Assembly: GCA_023402395.1 (NCBI GenBank)
Contig: JAEYGI010000032.1
Coordinates: forward strand, 1 to 25,705
Direction of reading: 5' to 3'
DNA from: Bacillota bacterium
Lineage (GTDB): Bacteria; Bacillota; UBA4882; UBA8346
DNA length: 25,705 bases
In this document: in pieces, positions 23,181 through 25,705 of the stretch
How positions within the stretch are numbered: the first letter of the stretch is position 1
How the letters are laid out: each line of letters starts with the position of its first letter
Position numbers and translations under genes: made by a program
The notes under the pieces: model-generated
The model's database searches: none
What the model was told of the DNA's origin: nothing
The model's input: the letters and a program-made list of their open reading frames with translations, nothing else

Positions 23181-23615
23181 TTGAACGAGGCAAAAACTTC
23201 GAAGCTGGCCGCGATCTGCAGTAGCCATCAGGTGAGTCTGGCATATCTGTTCGGATCCCGCGCCCGGGACGGGAGTGAGTTATTGGCCGGGAAAACGCTG
23301 GTAAATGACGATCCCCTCGCCGATCTGGATCTGGGTGTGGTGTTTGGCCGGCCTCCCTTGGAACCGGGCCAACGCTTAAAAAAATATGCCGCGCTCTATA
23401 ATGAATTGGAGGATCTGGTCCGGCCGTTTAGGCTTGACCTGGTGTTTCTGGAGGAAACCCATTCCGTGTTTCAGTCGGAGGCGATCCGGGGGATCTGTGT
23501 TTACCAAGTGAGTGAAGCGGTCCGCGATGATTATGAGCTGAACATCCTGCGGCGGGCGGCGGATTTTAAACCTTTTCTGGAACGGTATTATCAGGAACTC
23601 CTGGAGGAGGCGTGA
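23181..23615 (+). CDS. mntA: MntA-like nucleotidyltransferase (type VII antitoxin)
   Basis: 144 residues from a TTG at 23181 with GAGGTGG 5 nt upstream. GTG and TTG codons at 23172 and 23178 are too close to it. This is a minimal nucleotidyltransferase: 'YLFGSRAR' with G25-S26, D48-x-D50 ('ADLDLGVVF') and the third acid D86 ('FRLDLVFLEE'). The gap between GS and DxD is about 21 residues, longer than the usual 10, with an insertion around residues 32-44. In HepT/MntA pairs the enzyme transfers AMP units to a tyrosine of the toxin, blocking its RNase activity. The toxin gene follows after one nucleotide. Confidence 0.85.
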   Translation: MNEAKTSKLAAICSSHQVSLAYLFGSRARDGSELLAGKTLVNDDPLADLDLGVVFGRPPLEPGQRLKKYAALYNELEDLVRPFRLDLVFLEETHSVFQSEAIRGICVYQVSEAVRDDYELNILRRAADFKPFLERYYQELLEEA

Positions 23616-23616
23616 G

Positions 23617-24048
23617 ATGATAAACCGGATTTTGGTCAGTCAGCGTTTGGCGTTAATCATAGAATACCTTTCGGAACTGGAGAAGCTGTCGCAAGTCAAC
23701 CGGGAAGAGTTTGTCACCGACAAAATAAAGGCCGGCGCGGCGGAGAGCTTTTTAAGACGTTCTCTGGAAGCGATCTTTGATATTGGACGGCATATTTTGG
23801 CGAAAACCGGACCAATGGAGATGGCCATGGAATATAAAGCCATTGCCGCGGGTTTGGCTCAACGGGGCATTGTTGACTGGGAATTGGGAGAGAAGTTGAA
23901 AGAGATGGCCGGGTACCGAAACCGTCTGGTTCATCTTTACAATGAGATCACCAATGAGGAATTGCATCAGATTTTGAACGGAGATCTTCGGGATATAACC
24001 GCTTTTGTAAAACAGATTCGGGATTTCTTGACGCATTATACTCCTTAA
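23617..24048 (+). CDS. hepT: HepT-like HEPN ribonuclease toxin (DUF86 family)
   Basis: 143-residue all-helical HEPN protein. The catalytic RX4HXY motif is complete: R101, H106 and Y108 in 'MAGYRNRLVHLYNEIT'. In characterised HepT toxins this R/H pair cleaves RNA, and the tyrosine is the residue modified by the partner MntA. The ATG at 23617 lies 1 nt after the antitoxin stop with GGAGG before it, so the two are co-translated. Length and helix pattern match HepT. The orientation antitoxin-then-toxin is common for this family. Downstream the sequence turns non-coding and enters the second 21-bp array. Confidence 0.9.
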   Translation: MINRILVSQRLALIIEYLSELEKLSQVNREEFVTDKIKAGAAESFLRRSLEAIFDIGRHILAKTGPMEMAMEYKAIAAGLAQRGIVDWELGEKLKEMAGYRNRLVHLYNEITNEELHQILNGDLRDITAFVKQIRDFLTHYTP

Positions 24049-24187
24049 CCCTATCCCATACAACCCGGGACCTAAAGGTTACTAAATTCAAACCATCCCT
24101 CACCCTCGTTGACTCCATCTAATAAACAAATTGCGCGGAGTCGTCCCCGTTTCATGGGCGGCACTCCCGAATGTTTTCTCAGCAACA
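24049..24187. other. Intergenic stretch with no recognised gene
   Basis: About 140 nt between hepT and the repeat array. There is no terminator with a T-tract, no promoter pair and no protein-like frame with a ribosome binding site. Confidence 0.5.
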
Positions 24188-24565
24188 AAAAATCGTCCGG
24201 CGGTTACCAAAAATACAGCGGCGTTCGCTGCCGCGTTAACGGCGCTTACAAACAATTGACAGGCGGCCGTTGCCCTTACCCATTCAGTTACTGAAAATAC
24301 AACGGCAATCGATGCCGTTGCAACGGGGATGACAGATAATTAACAGGGAAGGAATGCCGTAACTGTGGGAATGACTGCCATAGTTGCGGCAATCGATGCC
24401 GTAGTTTTGGCAATCAATGCCGGTGCAGCGGCACTGAATGCCGTAGTATGGGGAACCATTGCCGTAGTTACGGCGATGAGTGCCGCTGATTGGGGAATGA
24501 TTCCCCATGGAACGGCATGGGCCGCCGTTGCTTTGGGAATGGGCGCCCTTGAATGGAAAATGAAG
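24188..24565. repeat. 21-bp-period degenerate tandem array 2
   Basis: The same unit as array 1 (GCCGnnnttnCGGC then AnnnAAT) recurs in exact 21-nt register at 24314, 24356, 24398, 24419, 24440, 24461 and 24482, with a GCCA variant at 24377. More degenerate units extend the register left to about 24188 and right to about 24565, giving roughly eighteen units. Registers at 24230 (GCCGCGTTAACGGC) and 24524 are still in phase. CGGCAATCGATGCCG-type palindromes mark unit junctions. It lies between hepT and the broken merR gene, where that gene's promoter would be expected. Confidence 0.88.
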
Positions 24566-24614
24566 CTATGGAATTATGAATGTCCTAAAACTGTTGCTAC
24601 GAAAGGAATCGAAA

Positions 24615-24710
24615 ATGGCCGGTTATTTCCGAAGCCAGCTTGCCAAAGCCGCCGGAGTGAGCGGGGAAACGTTGCGGTATTACGATATGGTAGGGCTGGT
24701 GTTTGGTTAG
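24615..24710 (+). pseudogene. Truncated MerR-family regulator (HTH only)
   Basis: An ATG at 24615 preceded by AAAGGAAT encodes 31 residues: a short N-terminus, then QLAKAAGVSGETLRYYD, then MVGLVFG and TAG. This is the diagnostic N-terminal winged helix-turn-helix of MerR proteins (usual form '...LAKxxGVSxxTLRYYExxGLL'). Intact family members are 110-280 residues, so the gene stops right after the second helix. Sequence beyond about 24700 is AT-rich and not MerR-like in any frame, consistent with replacement of the 3' part by foreign DNA. Confidence 0.75.
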
Positions 24711-24936
24711 GACCAAAACGTTTGAATTGTCATTGAATGATAACGTTGACATTATCCAAGGCAGAGTAGTTTCCTTATCTGCGCTTAGTGTTTGATGTTG
24801 TGTAAGCGTTGAAAATTTATATTAGGCGAGTTAAGGAATAAAATATATCCTCTCTTTTCCGCAAGTAAAATCAAGCAATGCAATTTCCATTACTCTATAA
24901 TGACTATAGAGTGGTTGAAACGAGGTGAACAGGCGA
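24711..24936. other. AT-rich junction segment between merR remnant and AraC-like gene
   Basis: About 225 nt with much lower GC than the left flank and no credible gene. It contains the operator-like inverted repeat at 24892-24912 close to the next start codon. Composition changes abruptly near 24700, marking a probable recombination boundary. Confidence 0.45.
24892..24912 (+). promoter_or_regulatory. Inverted repeat overlapping a -10 box
   Basis: ACTCTATA (24892-24899) and TATAGAGT (24905-24912) form a perfect 8-bp inverted repeat with a 5-nt spacer. A consensus TATAAT (24896-24901) lies inside it, 36 nt before the AraC-like ATG. No good -35 is seen, so the promoter is probably regulator-dependent, possibly autoregulated. 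Confidence 0.6.
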
Positions 24937-25705
24937 ATGTACGAGTGGCACAAGCAAATCCAAATAATCGTTGATGAAATTGACGAGTGTATTAAAAATC
25001 GTAACGGTGAAGCAATAACGCTACGATTTCTTTCTCGCAAGTTAGGTTATTCCGAATTTCATACTACGAGAAAATTTAAGGAAATATCGGGTATGCAGTT
25101 TAGGGATTATCTACGGTATAGAAAGTTAGCCTTTGCGCTGATAGAGGTGCGAGATAGTGAAAGAAGCATTTTGGATATTGCTTTTGACTATGGCTTTTCA
25201 TCACATGAAGCCTTTACGCGGGCTTTTAAGGCAACATACGGTATTGCTCCAAGGGAATACCGTAAAAAGCCTATGCCTGTCGTCCTTCGTACAAAAATAA
25301 ACCCTTTTGACCGCTACTTTTTAGGAATTGGAGAGATTGGCATGGTAAAATCCACAGAGGGCGTTAAGATTTATTTTGTAACCATTCCCGCACACAAGTT
25401 TTTACACATAAAAAACTATGAAAGTAATGGGTATTGGGATTTTTGGCAAAAACAGAGTACTATACCGGGGCAAGACTGTGATACCATTTGCGGCTTACTC
25501 GATAGTATCAAGGGCAAATTGGATGACGATGGCGGGAGCGAATCTAACAGCAGCAGCGGTCAGATTATGGCGTACATAAATGACCCGGACGGCAGACTCT
25601 GCGATTGGGGTATTCCACGTACAGAGTGTTATGGTGTACGTCTTCCTTTTGATTATAAAGGCGAAGTACCACCACAAATGCTTATGATTGATGTTCCCGA
25701 AGCCG
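24937..25705 (+). CDS. AraC-family regulator with GyrI-like effector domain (partial, 3' end missing)
   Basis: Open from an ATG at 24937 (GAGGTGA upstream) to the window edge, 256 complete codons, no stop. The N-terminal AraC HTH covers residues 1-110: 'ITLRFLSRKLGYSEFHTTRK', 'SILDIAFDYGFSSHEAFTRA' and 'TYGIAPREYRK'. A second part from about residue 140 ('GVKIYFVTIPAHKFLHIKNY', 'YGVRLPFDYKGEVPPQMLMI') resembles the GyrI/Rob-type ligand-binding domain found fused to such HTHs in clostridia. These usually respond to small hydrophobic or drug-like molecules and control efflux or their own gene. Codon use is AT-rich, unlike the rest of the window, indicating horizontal acquisition. Confidence 0.88.
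   Translation, partial: MYEWHKQIQIIVDEIDECIKNRNGEAITLRFLSRKLGYSEFHTTRKFKEISGMQFRDYLRYRKLAFALIEVRDSERSILDIAFDYGFSSHEAFTRAFKATYGIAPREYRKKPMPVVLRTKINPFDRYFLGIGEIGMVKSTEGVKIYFVTIPAHKFLHIKNYESNGYWDFWQKQSTIPGQDCDTICGLLDSIKGKLDDDGGSESNSSSGQIMAYINDPDGRLCDWGIPRTECYGVRLPFDYKGEVPPQMLMIDVPEA

Noticed and set aside
24365..24736. Open frame through array 2 and across the merR remnant
   Set aside because: It is in a different frame from the MerR HTH, lacks a ribosome site, and its sequence is the translated repeat.

Overview
The window looks like a chromosomal segment of a moderately GC-rich member of the Bacillota (Firmicutes). Supporting signs are strong AGGAGG-type ribosome binding sites, frequent GTG/TTG starts, a HelD-type helicase, a BdhA-like iron alcohol dehydrogenase, an HD-GYP protein and sugar ABC genes without their own ATPase. 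Two ABC binding proteins have ordinary signal peptides with no lipobox cysteine, and a PAP2 protein ends in an outer-membrane-like strand with terminal Phe. Both hint at a diderm lineage, but that is inference. I cannot name the species.

Layout, left to right. Positions 1-296 hold the 3' end of a small uncharacterised gene. Positions 745-7179 form a carbohydrate-utilisation locus: a TIM-barrel isomerase and an AraC-type regulator on the minus strand, divergent from a 2-hydroxyacid dehydrogenase and a CUT1 binding protein plus two permeases on the plus strand, closed by a clear terminator at 7203-7239. Positions 7309-10378 hold a translationally coupled trio: ABC ATPase, ABC-2-like permease and an unrecognised exported protein anchored by a C-terminal helix. 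Positions 10618-12998 hold a NitT/TauT-like ABC importer (binding protein, permease, ATPase). Positions 13220-14389 hold an iron-dependent alcohol dehydrogenase with a strong terminator.

Positions 14460-15220 have no credible gene. They contain a 21-bp-period repeat array and two 3'-half tRNA remnants. Then come a PAP2 phosphatase (-), a 3-dehydroquinate-synthase-family enzyme (+) with two altered active-site positions, a PAS/HD-GYP protein (-), and a divergent pair of small phage-like HTH regulators around 18982-19784. After a bidirectional terminator follow HelD, an AT-richer P-loop kinase-like gene, and a MntA/HepT (type VII) toxin-antitoxin pair. The right end has a second, longer 21-bp array, a merR gene cut off after its helix-turn-helix, and an AT-rich, probably acquired AraC/GyrI-like regulator that runs off the end.

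The most unusual content is non-coding. (1) A family of roughly 130-nt double-palindrome elements occurs in three intergenic regions, one copy inverted. (2) Two arrays about 9 kb apart share one degenerate 21-bp unit, each unit carrying small inverted repeats. (3) tRNA 3' ends and a truncated merR suggest past integration or rearrangement.
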